From contig NZ_CP134228.1 in the NCBI RefSeq assembly GCF_031656215.1, positions 4,483,001 through 4,547,000 of the forward strand: 64,000 nt of DNA, read 5' to 3'. Source of the stretch: Mesorhizobium koreense (lineage in GTDB: Bacteria > Pseudomonadota > Alphaproteobacteria > Rhizobiales > Rhizobiaceae). Numbering within the stretch: position 1 is the first letter of the stretch; the number at the start of each line of letters is the position of its first letter. The notes beneath the pieces were generated by a model. That model searched no databases. It was not told the DNA's origin and saw only the letters and a list, made by a program, of their open reading frames with translations. Both the position numbers and the translations under genes were made by a program. This document shows, piece by piece, positions 42,291 through 51,934 of the stretch.

Positions 42291-44273
42291 TCAGAGGTTC
42301 GTTACGGGTAGCGGGACGCCGAGCACCGAACGGAACAGCCAGGTGAACCCGACGATAATGACGAGGCCGGTGATCGCATAGAGGATGGCGGTGCGCGCGG
42401 TCCAGCGTTCATGCATGCCGACAAATATCAGAATGACGAAAAGGGCGATCGAACATACGGTGAAGCCGAGGCTTTCGAGCAGCAGCGCACACGCCAGCAT
42501 GGAAACCACGAGGATCGCACGGCGCGGAAAGGAGCCCTCGTCCACCTCTTTTTCGCCGCCATACCCCAAAAGGGAGCGCGCCAGTACCGCGAGTGAAAAG
42601 ATGATGAGGGCGATCGAAACCGCGACGGGGAAGACCACTGAATCGATATCGGTGTAGCCGCGCGCATCGTTGATGGCCAGGCTTGCCAGGCAGATCAACA
42701 CCACGGATATGACGGCGCTGCCCCAATCTATATCGCCACGCTCGACGGCTGGGGCGCTCTGCGTGCCGGTTGCCGCGGCGCCGGCAGACCGGCGATGCTG
42801 GCGCGCGCGGTGGATTGGCCAGAGGATCGACAAAAGCGTGAACGCGATGATCGCAAGCGACAGCGGCCGGCCGAAGAACATTGCCGGCACGTTTCCGACG
42901 GCCGTTCCGATCGTCCAGCCTTGCACGAAGCCCTGCTCCGCGATCGGGCCGAGTATGAGCCCGAGCACGATCGGCGACACCGCGAAACGGAAGCGGGCGA
43001 GGATCCATCCGACAAGGCCGAGCACCACCATGACGGCGACGTCGCTGGCGCTGTTGCGGATCGCATAGGTGCCGATGATCGTCATAAAGGCGACGCCTGC
43101 GATCAACAGGGGCTTTGGCACGTTGAGGATCGACTTGTAGGCGTAGCGGCCGATAAGGAGGCCGACGGGCAGCATTAGGATCGTCGCCAGGAACAGCCCC
43201 CAGACGAACGTATAGACGATCGCCCCCTGGCTGGCGAAGAGCGTCGGGCCGATATGGACGCCCTGCACGAGCAGCGCGCCGAGGATAATGGCATCGGGCG
43301 GCGTGCCGGGAATGCCGAGCACCAGCGTCGGGATCAGGCCGCCGCCGACGGTGGCGTTGTTCGCCGATTCCGACGCGATGATGCCGCCCGGTTCCCCGTG
43401 GCCGAATTTCTGATCGGGCCGTGCCGTTCGCCGTGCCTCGGAATAGGAAACGAGGCCCGCGACCGAGCCGCCGGCGCCCGGCAAGATGCCGACGATCGTG
43501 CCGATGATCGACGAGCGCGCGACGTTGACCTTGTTGCCGAAAAGCACGCGCATGGCGTCATAGAGCCGGAAGCCGCGCGGTTCGTCCTCGATCTTCAGAT
43601 GACGCTCCTGCGTTGCCGCAAGATCGATCAGGACAGGAATGCAATAGAGCCCGATCAGGCCCGCCACGATCTCGATGCCGCCGAGCAGGACATGGAATCC
43701 AAATGTCAGCCGCACGTCGGCGGAAACCTCCGCCACGCCCACCGTCGAGAGCAGCAGGCCGAGAGCGCCGCCAGCAAGACCTTTGAAGATGTTCCCTTCG
43801 GAGAGTGCAGCGATCAGCGACAGCCCGAAAATCGCCAGCCAGAAATACTCCACCGGGCCGAAAACAAGCGCCACGGTGGAAAGCGGTGGCGCGAGCAGCA
43901 ACAGGCATACCGCCCCCACGAGCCCGCCGATGACCGAGGCCAGGCAGGCAAGTGTGATCGCCAGATCGCCATCGCCTCGCTTGGCCATCGGATATCCGTC
44001 GAAGGTCGTGGCGATGGCCGAAGGCGTGCCGGGCGTGTTGAGCAGGATGGCCGAATAGGCCCCGCCGTATATAGCGCCGGTATAGATCGCGCCGAGCAGG
44101 ATAAGGGCCGAGGCTGGGTGCAGGGTGAATGTCAGCGGGACGAGAACGGCGACGGCCATGGTCGCGGTCAGACCCGGGATGGCGCCGATGACGGTGCCGA
44201 CCGCCACTCCGAACAGGGCGAACGTAAAATTCAGCGGCGTCAGCGCGTCGAGGAAATTTGCAAGACCGGGCAT
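42291..44273 (-). CDS. Tripartite tricarboxylate transporter, fused TctA-TctB subunits
   Basis: A roughly 660-residue membrane protein. The first about 500 residues are TctA: LTPLNFTFALFGVAVGTVIGAIPGL (read in parts) carries the conserved early glycine block, with LLNTPGTPSAIATTFDGYPMA, and a repeat LVLGIPGTPPDAIILGALL later. After a hydrophilic linker rich in Arg, Ala and Ser (about 505-530) come four more membrane segments of TctB type. Normally these are two genes. It imports an acid with the binding protein encoded upstream. I chose the ATG at 44273, where TctA homology starts; a GTG at 44324 is possible. In sulfolactate clusters this transporter is SlcFG. Confidence 0.85.
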   Translation of the reverse strand: MPGLANFLDALTPLNFTFALFGVAVGTVIGAIPGLTATMAVAVLVPLTFTLHPASALILLGAIYTGAIYGGAYSAILLNTPGTPSAIATTFDGYPMAKRGDGDLAITLACLASVIGGLVGAVCLLLLAPPLSTVALVFGPVEYFWLAIFGLSLIAALSEGNIFKGLAGGALGLLLSTVGVAEVSADVRLTFGFHVLLGGIEIVAGLIGLYCIPVLIDLAATQERHLKIEDEPRGFRLYDAMRVLFGNKVNVARSSIIGTIVGILPGAGGSVAGLVSYSEARRTARPDQKFGHGEPGGIIASESANNATVGGGLIPTLVLGIPGTPPDAIILGALLVQGVHIGPTLFASQGAIVYTFVWGLFLATILMLPVGLLIGRYAYKSILNVPKPLLIAGVAFMTIIGTYAIRNSASDVAVMVVLGLVGWILARFRFAVSPIVLGLILGPIAEQGFVQGWTIGTAVGNVPAMFFGRPLSLAIIAFTLLSILWPIHRARQHRRSAGAAATGTQSAPAVERGDIDWGSAVISVVLICLASLAINDARGYTDIDSVVFPVAVSIALIIFSLAVLARSLLGYGGEKEVDEGSFPRRAILVVSMLACALLLESLGFTVCSIALFVILIFVGMHERWTARTAILYAITGLVIIVGFTWLFRSVLGVPLPVTNL

Positions 44274-44343
44274 AGCGGATCCCAAAGCTTGAGGGGAAGC
44301 GCCGAGCTCGATTGCCCGGCGCACCTGCTTTCTCGTATTCGCG

Positions 44344-45300
44344 CTATTTCAGGATCCCGGCCTCTTTGGCAGCCTCGATATCCCGGCTCTTCTGCTTGTC
44401 CATGAAGGCCTTCATGTCGCTGTAAGGCACGTCGATCAGGGCAAAGCCCGCGTCTTCCATCTTCTTTCGGAAGTCGGGATCGCTGTTGATCTGTCCGAAC
44501 ATGTCGGACAATTGCTTGCGCTTCTCCTCCGAAACCGATTTCGGGACGGCTACTCCGCGATAGGCGCCGCCGGCTATATCGAGGCCGAGTTCGGTGAAAG
44601 TAGGCGTATCGGGAAAGAGGGGGTGACGCTTGTCCATGGCGACTGCGAGCAGGCGCACCTTGTCCCCTTGCGACGCGCCGACCGTCGTATAGCCCCATTC
44701 CGCCATCACCTGATGGCCTAGAAGTGCCGTCATCGCAGCGCCTGTTCCCTTGAACGGCACATAGGTGGTCTTGACGCCGGCGAGTTTGTCGAATTCGACA
44801 GCGGCGAGCTGGTTGGCCGTCCCCTTGCCCGTTCCCGCCATCGTGACGCGCGCCGGGTTCTCCTTGGCGTAGTCGATCAGGTCCTTGAGCGTCTTGAATT
44901 CCGAATCCGCCGGGACGACGATCGCGTTCGGCGTGAACTGGAACCAGTAGACCGTCACGAGATCGTCGGTCTTATAGCCTACATCCTTCTGCGCAGGCTG
45001 GAGGATGACATGCGGAAGGTTGATGCCCATGACGGTATAACCGTCGCCGGTCAGCGAGTTCAGTTCGGACCAGCCGACTGCTCCCCCGCCTCCTGCCTTG
45101 TAGGTGATCACAAGATCCTGACCGAATTTCTTCTGGAAGAACGGCTGCTGCATCCTTGCCGCCACATCGGACTCGCCGCCCGGACCGAACGGAATGATGT
45201 AATCGATCGATTTATCCGGGAATTTATCGGCGGCGAAAGCCGGCGCGGTGAGCACCGCTGTGGCAAGAGCGGCAATTGCGAATGAACGACGTGTAAACAT
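44344..45300 (-). CDS. Tripartite tricarboxylate transporter substrate-binding protein (TctC; SlcH candidate)
   Basis: A 318-residue periplasmic binding protein of the Bug/TctC family. The signal peptide MFTRRSFAIAALATAV is cut near PAFAA. The mature start FPDKSIDYIIPFGPGGESDVAAR (read as about 26-48) is the family signature, and VAGTGKGTANQ-like MAGTGKGTANQLAAVEF follows near 153. GGGAGG lies seven bases before the ATG. It would capture the acid for the TctAB fusion. The 120-base gap to the SuyB gene contains a stable hairpin. Confidence 0.88.
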   Translation of the reverse strand: MFTRRSFAIAALATAVLTAPAFAADKFPDKSIDYIIPFGPGGESDVAARMQQPFFQKKFGQDLVITYKAGGGGAVGWSELNSLTGDGYTVMGINLPHVILQPAQKDVGYKTDDLVTVYWFQFTPNAIVVPADSEFKTLKDLIDYAKENPARVTMAGTGKGTANQLAAVEFDKLAGVKTTYVPFKGTGAAMTALLGHQVMAEWGYTTVGASQGDKVRLLAVAMDKRHPLFPDTPTFTELGLDIAGGAYRGVAVPKSVSEEKRKQLSDMFGQINSDPDFRKKMEDAGFALIDVPYSDMKAFMDKQKSRDIEAAKEAGILK

Positions 45301-45360
45301 CCATATTCCTCCCAATGCTGATTTTGACGACTGTCGGTCCTGCGGTAATGCAGACGTAGG

Positions 45361-45389
45361 TTGCATGCGGCCCTCCTTGCCGCACGCAA
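45361..45389 (-). terminator. Intercistronic hairpin between suyB and the transporter genes
   Basis: On the transcribed (minus) strand TTGCGTGCGG and CCGCATGCAA form a ten-pair stem with one G-U pair, around a nine-base loop (plus-strand arms 45361-45370 and 45380-45389). No T run follows, so it is more likely an mRNA stabiliser or partial terminator that sets suyB against transporter levels. Confidence 0.5.
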
Positions 45390-45420
45390 TCGTTTTCTCT
45401 TTTGGGGCCTATCTCGAAAT

Positions 45421-46602
45421 TTATGCGCTCCGGTAAAGCTTGGTCATGACGAACTCGCGGTGGCCGAGCGCCTCGGCCGCCGTCAGGCGGCCGTTCGCCG
45501 TCCTGACGATCATGTCGATCAGCGCATCGCCCGCCTGGTCGATCGTCATGTCGCGGCGCAGGATGCCGGTGACATCGACATCGATATGCTCGCGCATCGT
45601 GCGCAGCGTACGCGGGTTGGCGGTGATCTTGATGACGGGCACGATCGGATTGCCGACGATGTTGCCCTGCCCTGTCGGGAAGGTATGGACGACATAGCCG
45701 CCGGCCGCCATCAGCGTGACGCATTCGGCCGCAGCCGATGACGAGTCCATATAATAAAGGCCCTTGCCGGATTTCGGCTGCTCCGCCGGCTCAAGGATGT
45801 CGATATATTTCGAGGTGCGCCCGATCTTCTCCAGATTGCCGAGCGCCTTTTCCTCGATGGTCGTCAGCCCGCCCTCGATATTGCCCTTCGTCGGCTGGGA
45901 TTCGGAGAGATCGTCGACCTTGTTGGCCTCGATAACCTCGTCCTGATAGGCCTTCCACATCTTGTACCAGCGCTCGCCGACTTCCGGATTGATGGCGCGC
46001 GCCTTGGCGATGTGCTCGGCCCCGGTGATCTCCGAGGTCTCGCCGAAAACGCCGTAGATGCCCTCGGGAAGGAGCTTGTCGTACATATTGCCGACGGTCG
46101 GACAGGAACCGAGGCCGGTCGTCGTGTCGCTCTCGCCGCATTTGGTCGAAACCCAGATGTCGGAGATCGAGCATTCCTCGCGCTGCAGTTCCGTGGCGTA
46201 TTGGACATATTCCTGCGCCTTGCGCGAAGCATCCATGATGGTCTTGAGATCGCCGTTCTTCTCGATCGAAAAGCCCGTCACCGGCTTGCCCGTTTCGGCG
46301 ATGCCGTCAACGATGCGCTTGGTCCAGCCGGGCTCGATGCCGATGACGATGCAGGCCGCGACATTCGGATTGGAGCCGGTGCCGATCATGGTGCGGAAGT
46401 GGAGATCGAGATCGGCGCCGAATTGCAGGCGGCCGTAGGAATGCGGCAGCGCCAGCGTGCCCTTGATGTTGTTGGCGACCGCCTCGCAGGCGGCGTTGGA
46501 GATATCATCGACCGGAAGAATGACGACATGATTGCGCACGCCGACGCGCCCATTATCGCGACGATAGCCCTTGAAGGTCAGATTTGAATATTTCGAAGCC
46601 AT
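45421..46602 (-). CDS. suyB: Sulfolactate sulfo-lyase large subunit SuyB (UxaA C-terminal family)
   Basis: A 393-residue protein of the altronate/galactarate dehydratase large-subunit family, about 42 kDa as reported for SuyB. Family blocks include [15 protein letters not shown] (about 21-35), [20 protein letters not shown] (about 151-170), [25 protein letters not shown], and [18 protein letters not shown] near 307-324. From memory the protein is close to characterised SuyB. SuyAB cleaves 3-sulfolactate to pyruvate and sulfite using iron. I chose the ATG at 46602 (MASKYSN). The neighbours SuyA, ComC, SlcC and a Tct transporter support sulfolactate over hexarate substrates; a sugar-acid dehydratase remains the alternative. 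Confidence 0.82.
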   Translation of the reverse strand: MASKYSNLTFKGYRRDNGRVGVRNHVVILPVDDISNAACEAVANNIKGTLALPHSYGRLQFGADLDLHFRTMIGTGSNPNVAACIVIGIEPGWTKRIVDGIAETGKPVTGFSIEKNGDLKTIMDASRKAQEYVQYATELQREECSISDIWVSTKCGESDTTTGLGSCPTVGNMYDKLLPEGIYGVFGETSEITGAEHIAKARAINPEVGERWYKMWKAYQDEVIEANKVDDLSESQPTKGNIEGGLTTIEEKALGNLEKIGRTSKYIDILEPAEQPKSGKGLYYMDSSSAAAECVTLMAAGGYVVHTFPTGQGNIVGNPIVPVIKITANPRTLRTMREHIDVDVTGILRRDMTIDQAGDALIDMIVRTANGRLTAAEALGHREFVMTKLYRSA

Positions 46603-46646
46603 GGCTTGTGTCCGGAAAGTGAATGAAAAAGCGGATGCCGGCGCGG

Positions 46647-46934
46647 CTACCAGCGTTTGGTCTTCAGATTGTGGACGTGGACGTGATCGCCCTTCCCCAC
46701 GCTGTCGACGAAACGGCCGATATCCTCGCCATACTTGATCGCCGTGTCGCCTTTCTTCAGATCGGTGAGCGCGATCTTGTGGCCGATCGGCACGTCGGCT
46801 TTCGATTCGATCTCGAAGGTCGAATCGTCCGCGGTAACGACGCCGAGCAGCTTCATTCCCTTCGTGACCCCTTCCACGACCACCACGGCCACGTTGTCCT
46901 TGTGTTCGTGTGCCAGAACATGCGGTATCGCCAT
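46647..46934 (-). CDS. suyA: Sulfolactate sulfo-lyase small subunit SuyA (SAF domain)
   Basis: A 95-residue SAF-domain protein (UxaA N-terminal family): [45 protein letters not shown] (about 53-77) and the ending [12 protein letters not shown]. In UxaA and GarD this domain is fused or separate; in SuyAB it is a separate small subunit, as here. The histidines of HVHVHN are conserved in the family. It precedes suyB by 44 bases. An in-frame ATG at 46958 adds eight residues and is less likely. Confidence 0.82.
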   Translation of the reverse strand: MAIPHVLAHEHKDNVAVVVVEGVTKGMKLLGVVTADDSTFEIESKADVPIGHKIALTDLKKGDTAIKYGEDIGRFVDSVGKGDHVHVHNLKTKRW

Positions 46935-46967
46935 CCGACCTTGCCCTTCCTGCTGCATTCTGTTTCA

Positions 46968-46981
46968 GTCTTATATAAGAC
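46968..46981. promoter_or_regulatory. Candidate GntR (HutC-type) operator of the sulfolactate cluster
   Basis: GTCTTATATAAGAC is a perfect 14-base palindrome in the 131-base divergent gap between suyA and the GntR gene. The next bases (GACATAAGATATAAGGTC, 46979-46996) repeat its arms imperfectly. The GTC-TAT pattern fits HutC-type regulators. Confidence 0.65.
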
Positions 46982-47065
46982 ATAAGATATAAGGTCTGGC
47001 AGAGTCAATTGTGCGCAGATAGATTGGCGCGAATGGTTTGGGTGAGCGCTTCCTGGGGATGATGA

Positions 47066-47800
47066 ATGGCCGAAACGGATACGGGCACGACGTTCAACTA
47101 CCGTCCGCTCTATATTCAGGTGAAGGATAGCCTGATCCGCCGTCTGATCGACGGCGCGTGGCAGCCCGGTCAGATCATCCCCTCGGAGATAGAGCTCGCA
47201 CGCGAGATCGGGGTGAGCCAGGGGACGATCCGCAAGGCGCTCGATGTCATGACAGCGGAGAATCTGCTGGTGCGCCGACAGGGGCGCGGCACTTATGTCG
47301 CCGAGCCGGCCGAAAGCCGGATCCTCTTTCAGTATTTCCGCATCGTCCCCGATAGCGGCGAGGCCTCCTTCCCCGATTCCAGCATCCTGCGCTGGTCGAG
47401 GGAAAAGGCAAACGGCGCCGAACGGGAAAGCCTGATGCTATCGAAGGGGGCTGCCGTGTGGCGCATTGCCCGCATCCGCAATCTCGGCGGCGTCCCGGCG
47501 ATTGCCGAGACGATCTCGCTATCCACGACACGTTTCGCCGGCTTCGAGGCTCTGACCTCCATTCCCAACAACCTCTACCGGCTCTATTCGGAGAATTGGC
47601 GTATTACGATCGCGCGGGCGCGCGAGAAGCTGAAGGCTGTCGCTGCGTCGAAAAGCGACGCCAAGGCACTCGGCTGCGCGGAAGGGACGCCGCTCTTGCG
47701 CATCATGCGCGTGGCCTTCGATCTGGAAGGCAATCCGGTGGAGCTACGCGTGTCGCGCTGCCTGACCGACCAGACCCACTACCTCTCGGAACTGAAGTAG
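47066..47800 (+). CDS. GntR family regulator, HutC/UTRA type
   Basis: A 244-residue regulator. The winged helix lies about 10-80 (LYIQVKDSLIRRLIDGAWQPG, then EIGVSQGTIRKALDVM, and RRQGRGTYVAEP as the wing). The UTRA ligand domain follows. It is divergent from suyA across a gap with a palindrome, so it likely controls the sulfolactate operon and itself. The ligand may be sulfolactate or sulfopyruvate; that is inference. Confidence 0.86.
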   Translation: MAETDTGTTFNYRPLYIQVKDSLIRRLIDGAWQPGQIIPSEIELAREIGVSQGTIRKALDVMTAENLLVRRQGRGTYVAEPAESRILFQYFRIVPDSGEASFPDSSILRWSREKANGAERESLMLSKGAAVWRIARIRNLGGVPAIAETISLSTTRFAGFEALTSIPNNLYRLYSENWRITIARAREKLKAVAASKSDAKALGCAEGTPLLRIMRVAFDLEGNPVELRVSRCLTDQTHYLSELK

Positions 47801-47936
47801 CTGGCCGCCTTCGCCAATTGAAATTGTTGCAGGCTGCATAGGTTCTGTCACACACGCTTTGGCAAGCGTGGTCAGGCATGCAAGGCGCGCTTCTGCGCGC
47901 GATCTTCTGACGGGCGAGATGTTCATGCCTATCCCC
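47801..47936. terminator. Convergent gap with two hairpins
   Basis: Between the GntR and M20 peptidase genes are two stem-loops: CACGCTT-TGGC-AAGCGTG (47853-47870) and GCGCGC-TTCT-GCGCGC (47885-47900). Neither has a clear T run on either strand, so terminator function is plausible but not certain. Confidence 0.4.
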
Positions 47937-49361
47937 CTATCCGGCTAAAGCCTCACCGTCAGTTAACGCGATATCACCCGACAATTTCTTTTCTCCGATG
48001 TCCCAGAAAAGCCCTGTCATCATCGCTAGCGCTTCTTCGGTCATCGAGACGAGCGCATGCTCGTTTGGAGCATGCTGGGAGCAGCCGGGATAGGAATGAG
48101 GCACCCAGACCGTGGCGAGGCCGAGGATCTCGGAAAAGGTCTCGTTGGGCAGCGATCCGGCGAGGTTGGGCAGAACGGCCAGCTTCTTGCCCGTGGTCCT
48201 TGCGATGGACTCCTTCACCCGCGCCACCCAGGGATGATCCGGGTTCAGCCGCGTGGCTCGGAAGAAGCCTCGGTTGGCCGGAACAATCTCGACATTCACA
48301 AAACCGTGCTTGTCGAGATGGCGGCGCAACGCCGGCAGAATGTCGTCCGGCTGCGTACCCACCACATAACGCAACTGACAATGGGCCTTGGCGCGCGCGG
48401 AGATGGCGTTGACGGGCGCCTCGGGTACACCGCTCGACTGTGCCAACACGGCAAAGCTGTTCCAGCCGAAAACACGCTCCGAGGGCGTCAGGCCCTCCTC
48501 GCCCCAGTCCGGATCGATGTCAGGGCCATTATGTCCACTGACCGGGCAATCCTTCAGGGCCTCGCGCACGGCAGGTGTCAGGCTCGTCGGGCGCCATTCG
48601 GGAATCTGGATCTGGCCGCGCCGGTCGACAATGCTTGCAAGTGCATGGGCAAGCACTATCGCCGGGTCGCGGAGCAGACCGCCCCAGTTACCCGAATGGT
48701 GCGCGCCTTCCCGCAGGTCGACGACAAGATCGAAATTGATGGCGCCGCGCGACCCCATGAAAAGAGTCGGACGCTCGGGATGCAGCCTGGGACCGTCGGA
48801 GGCGATCAGGACATCGGCGGCAAAGAGGTCGGAGTTTTGCCGGAACAGTTCCGCCAGTCCCGGCGAACCGCATTCCTCACCCATTTCGATGATGACCTTG
48901 CAATTGAAGCCGAGATAACCTTTTTCGGCGATGATCGCCCTTAGCGCGGCAATATTGATGCAGTGCTGGCCCTTGTTGTCAGCGGTACCGCGCCCGTAGA
49001 TACGGTCCCCCTCTCTGACGAGTCTGAAGGGATGCAGTCCTTCCCGCCACTGCTCGGTCTGCGCACGGATGACGTCGCCATGGCCGTAGACAAAGATCGT
49101 TTCGAAGGCGGGATCCTCGATCCGCTCGGCGAAGAGGAAAGGCACGCCGGGGTCGACCGGGTTTTCCAGGATTTGAGACGCGAAACCGAGTGCATCGAGC
49201 TTTGGCGCCATTTCCTCCACCAGATAGCGTCTGAGTTCCGGCCGCTTGGCGGGTTCCTGGCTCTCCGTCTCGAAGGCCACCATACGGCCAAGCTCTTCTT
49301 CGAAGGCGCCCGAGACAAGATAATCGTTGATGCGCGCCATCGCGCCGTCACGGGTGGTCAT
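47937..49361 (-). CDS. M20 family metallopeptidase
   Basis: A 474-residue di-zinc M20 peptidase. Metal and catalytic residues: H and D in FVYGHGDVI (about 97-105), D in [11 protein letters not shown] (about 130-140), the EE pair in EMGEECGS, D in IASDGPRLH and the last H in CSQHAPNEH. The dimerisation domain starts near [15 protein letters not shown]. The ATG at 49361 follows AAGGAAGGAACC; a longer reading overlaps the transferase gene. It is the last gene of the peptide operon, one base after the gamma-glutamyltransferase stop. It likely hydrolyses a dipeptide such as Cys-Gly left after removal of the gamma-glutamyl group. Confidence 0.88.
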   Translation of the reverse strand: MTTRDGAMARINDYLVSGAFEEELGRMVAFETESQEPAKRPELRRYLVEEMAPKLDALGFASQILENPVDPGVPFLFAERIEDPAFETIFVYGHGDVIRAQTEQWREGLHPFRLVREGDRIYGRGTADNKGQHCINIAALRAIIAEKGYLGFNCKVIIEMGEECGSPGLAELFRQNSDLFAADVLIASDGPRLHPERPTLFMGSRGAINFDLVVDLREGAHHSGNWGGLLRDPAIVLAHALASIVDRRGQIQIPEWRPTSLTPAVREALKDCPVSGHNGPDIDPDWGEEGLTPSERVFGWNSFAVLAQSSGVPEAPVNAISARAKAHCQLRYVVGTQPDDILPALRRHLDKHGFVNVEIVPANRGFFRATRLNPDHPWVARVKESIARTTGKKLAVLPNLAGSLPNETFSEILGLATVWVPHSYPGCSQHAPNEHALVSMTEEALAMMTGLFWDIGEKKLSGDIALTDGEALAG

Positions 49362-49362
49362 G

Positions 49363-50937
49363 TCAGGTTCCTTCCTTCTCATGCACTGCATCGCCCCATG
49401 GCGACATGATCTCGGTTGCGCCGGAATTGATCTCACCTTCGCGCATGACGCCTGCTGGGCACGCGAAGGCATAAGGAAAGACGGTGCGTTTCGCCGGCTG
49501 CACGGGATAGCGCGCCTTCAGCGCCGCCATGACCTCGGCCGGTAGCGTTTCGTCGGCGACGACGGTCGTGCCGCCGCTGAAATCAATGCGTGGGCGGTGG
49601 AAGGCGGCGTCGATATCCATGCCGTCTTCCAGCATCGAAAGCGAAAGCTGGGTGACGGCCGGCATGATCTTGCGGCCGCCGGAAGCACCGATGGCGAAAC
49701 GCTTGCTCTCGCCCTCGCCGATCACCGGACAAACATTCATCAGGCAGCGCTTGTTCGGCGCCAGCGAGTTCGGATTGCCGGGCTCGGGGTCGAACCACAT
49801 GATGCCGTTGTTGAGGAGTAGCCCCGTCGAGGGCGAGATGATGCGCGAGCCGAAAATCGAAAGCAGCGTCTGTGTCATTGCGACCATGTTGCCGTGACGG
49901 TCGACGATGGAGAAATGCGTCGTGCAGGCCGGCGCGTTCGGGCTCTCATTGTCGCCCATGGCCGAAAGGCGTTTCGCATAGGCGGCTTCGAATGCTTCCG
50001 CTACCGCAAGCATATTGTCGCCTTCCGAGGTGCCGCGGCGGTCGGGCGCCTCGGCAAGCCGGGCGAAGACGTCGGCGATGGTCGGGCCGGCGGTGAGTTC
50101 CGGAGTGACGTGGAGCCGGCCGCGGCGGCTTTCCGCGACGAGCGGCTTCTGGAAAGCAGCGCGGTAGACCTTGAGGTCTTCGAAAGAAAGGCTGCCACCC
50201 TTGCCCTGGATATCCTTGGCGAGCGCTTCGCCAATCTCGCCTTCGTAGAGTTCGCGATGGCCCTTTTCGGCAAGGCGGGCGAGCGTGTCGGCCATTGGAC
50301 CGAAATCGATCCGCTTGTCCGAGAGCGCCGTCCAGCCAGCGATGGTCGGCCACTGGCTGTCCTCGAGGAAGACCCGCGCCGCATCCGGGTCGCGAGCGAG
50401 TTCGCGCGATACCGAAGCGATGATCAGTGCCGCGTACCAGTCGACGTGAAGCCCTTCCCTGGCGAGGCTCACCGCCGGCTGCAGCAGGTCACGCCATGGC
50501 ATCTTTCCCCAGCGCTCATGGGCGACGCCGATCCCGTCGACAACACCCGGCACCGCAACGGCTGTCGCACCGCGCACGTTACGGTCATCAACGACCGCCC
50601 GCCAGGGGAAGAGATCGGAGGCGTGGCCGTCGCCGGAGAGCGGATAGTCGGCCGGGTCGAGACCCGCCGGCGAGCGCATGCCGTAATAAACCGCCGTCGC
50701 CTTCGCCTCGTCGGCACGCCAGACCATCATGGCGCCGCCGCCGGTCGGGCCGCTCATCCACGGCTCGACGACGCCAATCGCGAAGGAGACGGCGACGGCC
50801 GCATCGATCGCATCGCCGCCGGCTTCGAGCACGGCCGCTCCCGCCTCCGCCGCGCGGCGGTGCTGAGCGGCGACGATGCCGCCGCGTGATACCGTTGCAG
50901 GCTTTCGCACCGTCTGGGAACGGGAGAAGTTGTTCAT
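49363..50937 (-). CDS. ggt: Gamma-glutamyltransferase family protein
   Basis: A 524-residue Ntn-hydrolase proenzyme. [20 protein letters not shown] places the predicted autoprocessing and nucleophile threonine at 339 (TTHFS). The early [18 protein letters not shown] block (about 57-74) and the late [11 protein letters not shown] block (about 418-428) are family marks. There is no clear signal peptide, so it may act in the cytoplasm, after import, unlike periplasmic E. coli Ggt. It would release the gamma-glutamyl group of imported peptides or glutathione. It lies 16 bases after the importer's second ATPase gene. Confidence 0.87.
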   Translation of the reverse strand: MNNFSRSQTVRKPATVSRGGIVAAQHRRAAEAGAAVLEAGGDAIDAAVAVSFAIGVVEPWMSGPTGGGAMMVWRADEAKATAVYYGMRSPAGLDPADYPLSGDGHASDLFPWRAVVDDRNVRGATAVAVPGVVDGIGVAHERWGKMPWRDLLQPAVSLAREGLHVDWYAALIIASVSRELARDPDAARVFLEDSQWPTIAGWTALSDKRIDFGPMADTLARLAEKGHRELYEGEIGEALAKDIQGKGGSLSFEDLKVYRAAFQKPLVAESRRGRLHVTPELTAGPTIADVFARLAEAPDRRGTSEGDNMLAVAEAFEAAYAKRLSAMGDNESPNAPACTTHFSIVDRHGNMVAMTQTLLSIFGSRIISPSTGLLLNNGIMWFDPEPGNPNSLAPNKRCLMNVCPVIGEGESKRFAIGASGGRKIMPAVTQLSLSMLEDGMDIDAAFHRPRIDFSGGTTVVADETLPAEVMAALKARYPVQPAKRTVFPYAFACPAGVMREGEINSGATEIMSPWGDAVHEKEGT

Positions 50938-50953
50938 GCTCGATTCCTCGGGA

Positions 50954-51934
50954 TCAGGCGACTTTCAGCGCTTCTTCGCGGTAAAGGAGGCACTCTACAT
51001 AGCCGTCCTCGGTTGCGACCGTTGGCGGGAAGATGCGGTCGCACTCGCCAAAGCGCTTTGGACAGCGCGGATGGAAATGGCAGCCGGACGGTGGATCGAT
51101 CGGATTCGGATAGACGGCGCCAAGCCCGATATCCGGCACGCCAAGGGACGGATCCGGCGTCAGCACTGATTCCAGGAGCGCTCCGGTATAAGGATGGCGC
51201 GGCCGTTCGAAGAGATTGGCAACGTCCGCCTCCTCGACGATACGGCCGAGATACATGACCGCAACACGGGTCGCGAGATGCTCGACGACGGCAAGGTTGT
51301 GGCTAATGAAAAGGTAGGTCAGCCCGAACTCGCGACGAAGATCGGAGAGCAGGTTCAGGATCTGCGACTGCACCGAGACGTCGAGCGCCGAGGTCGGCTC
51401 GTCGCAGATGACGATCTCCGGCCTCATGACCAGCGCACGGGCGATCGCGACGCGCTGGCGCTGCCCGCCGGAAAGCTGGTTCGGATAGGAGCGGAGCATC
51501 CGCCTCGGCAGGCCGACGACGTCGAGCATGTCGGCCACTGCCTTGGCCCGGCTCGCGCTGTCGCCGACCTTATGGATCCTGAGGGGCAACGAAACGATGT
51601 CTTCGATCGACTTGCGCGGATTGAGCGAGGAATACGGGTCCTGGAAGATGGGCTGGATGCGGCGGGCGAGCGCGATGCGGTCTTCGCCGCCGATCGCCTT
51701 GCCTTCGATCAGCACCTCGCCCTTCGTCGGGCGTTCGAGTCCGAGCAGGATTCTGGCGAGCGTCGATTTTCCGCAGCCGCTTTCGCCGACGAGGCCGAGA
51801 ACCTCGCCGCGACCGAGCTTCAGATTGACGCCGTTGATCGCGTTGAGCGGCTTCGCCTTCTCGAAAAAGCCTTGCCGGACCCTGTAGGTCTTGGTGATGT
51901 CCCTGAGTTCGAGAACCGGCGTCTCGGGGGTCAT
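50954..51934 (-). CDS. Peptide ABC transporter ATP-binding protein (DppF type)
   Basis: A 326-residue ATPase. Walker A GESGCGKST is near 50-58, the signature LSGGQRQR near 155, and Walker B VICDEP follows. The C-terminal CHFHPRCPKRFGECD is the cysteine-rich oligopeptide-transporter extension that binds an Fe-S cluster in some members. It overlaps the DppD-type gene by four bases (ATGA). Confidence 0.92.
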   Translation of the reverse strand: MTPETPVLELRDITKTYRVRQGFFEKAKPLNAINGVNLKLGRGEVLGLVGESGCGKSTLARILLGLERPTKGEVLIEGKAIGGEDRIALARRIQPIFQDPYSSLNPRKSIEDIVSLPLRIHKVGDSASRAKAVADMLDVVGLPRRMLRSYPNQLSGGQRQRVAIARALVMRPEIVICDEPTSALDVSVQSQILNLLSDLRREFGLTYLFISHNLAVVEHLATRVAVMYLGRIVEEADVANLFERPRHPYTGALLESVLTPDPSLGVPDIGLGAVYPNPIDPPSGCHFHPRCPKRFGECDRIFPPTVATEDGYVECLLYREEALKVA

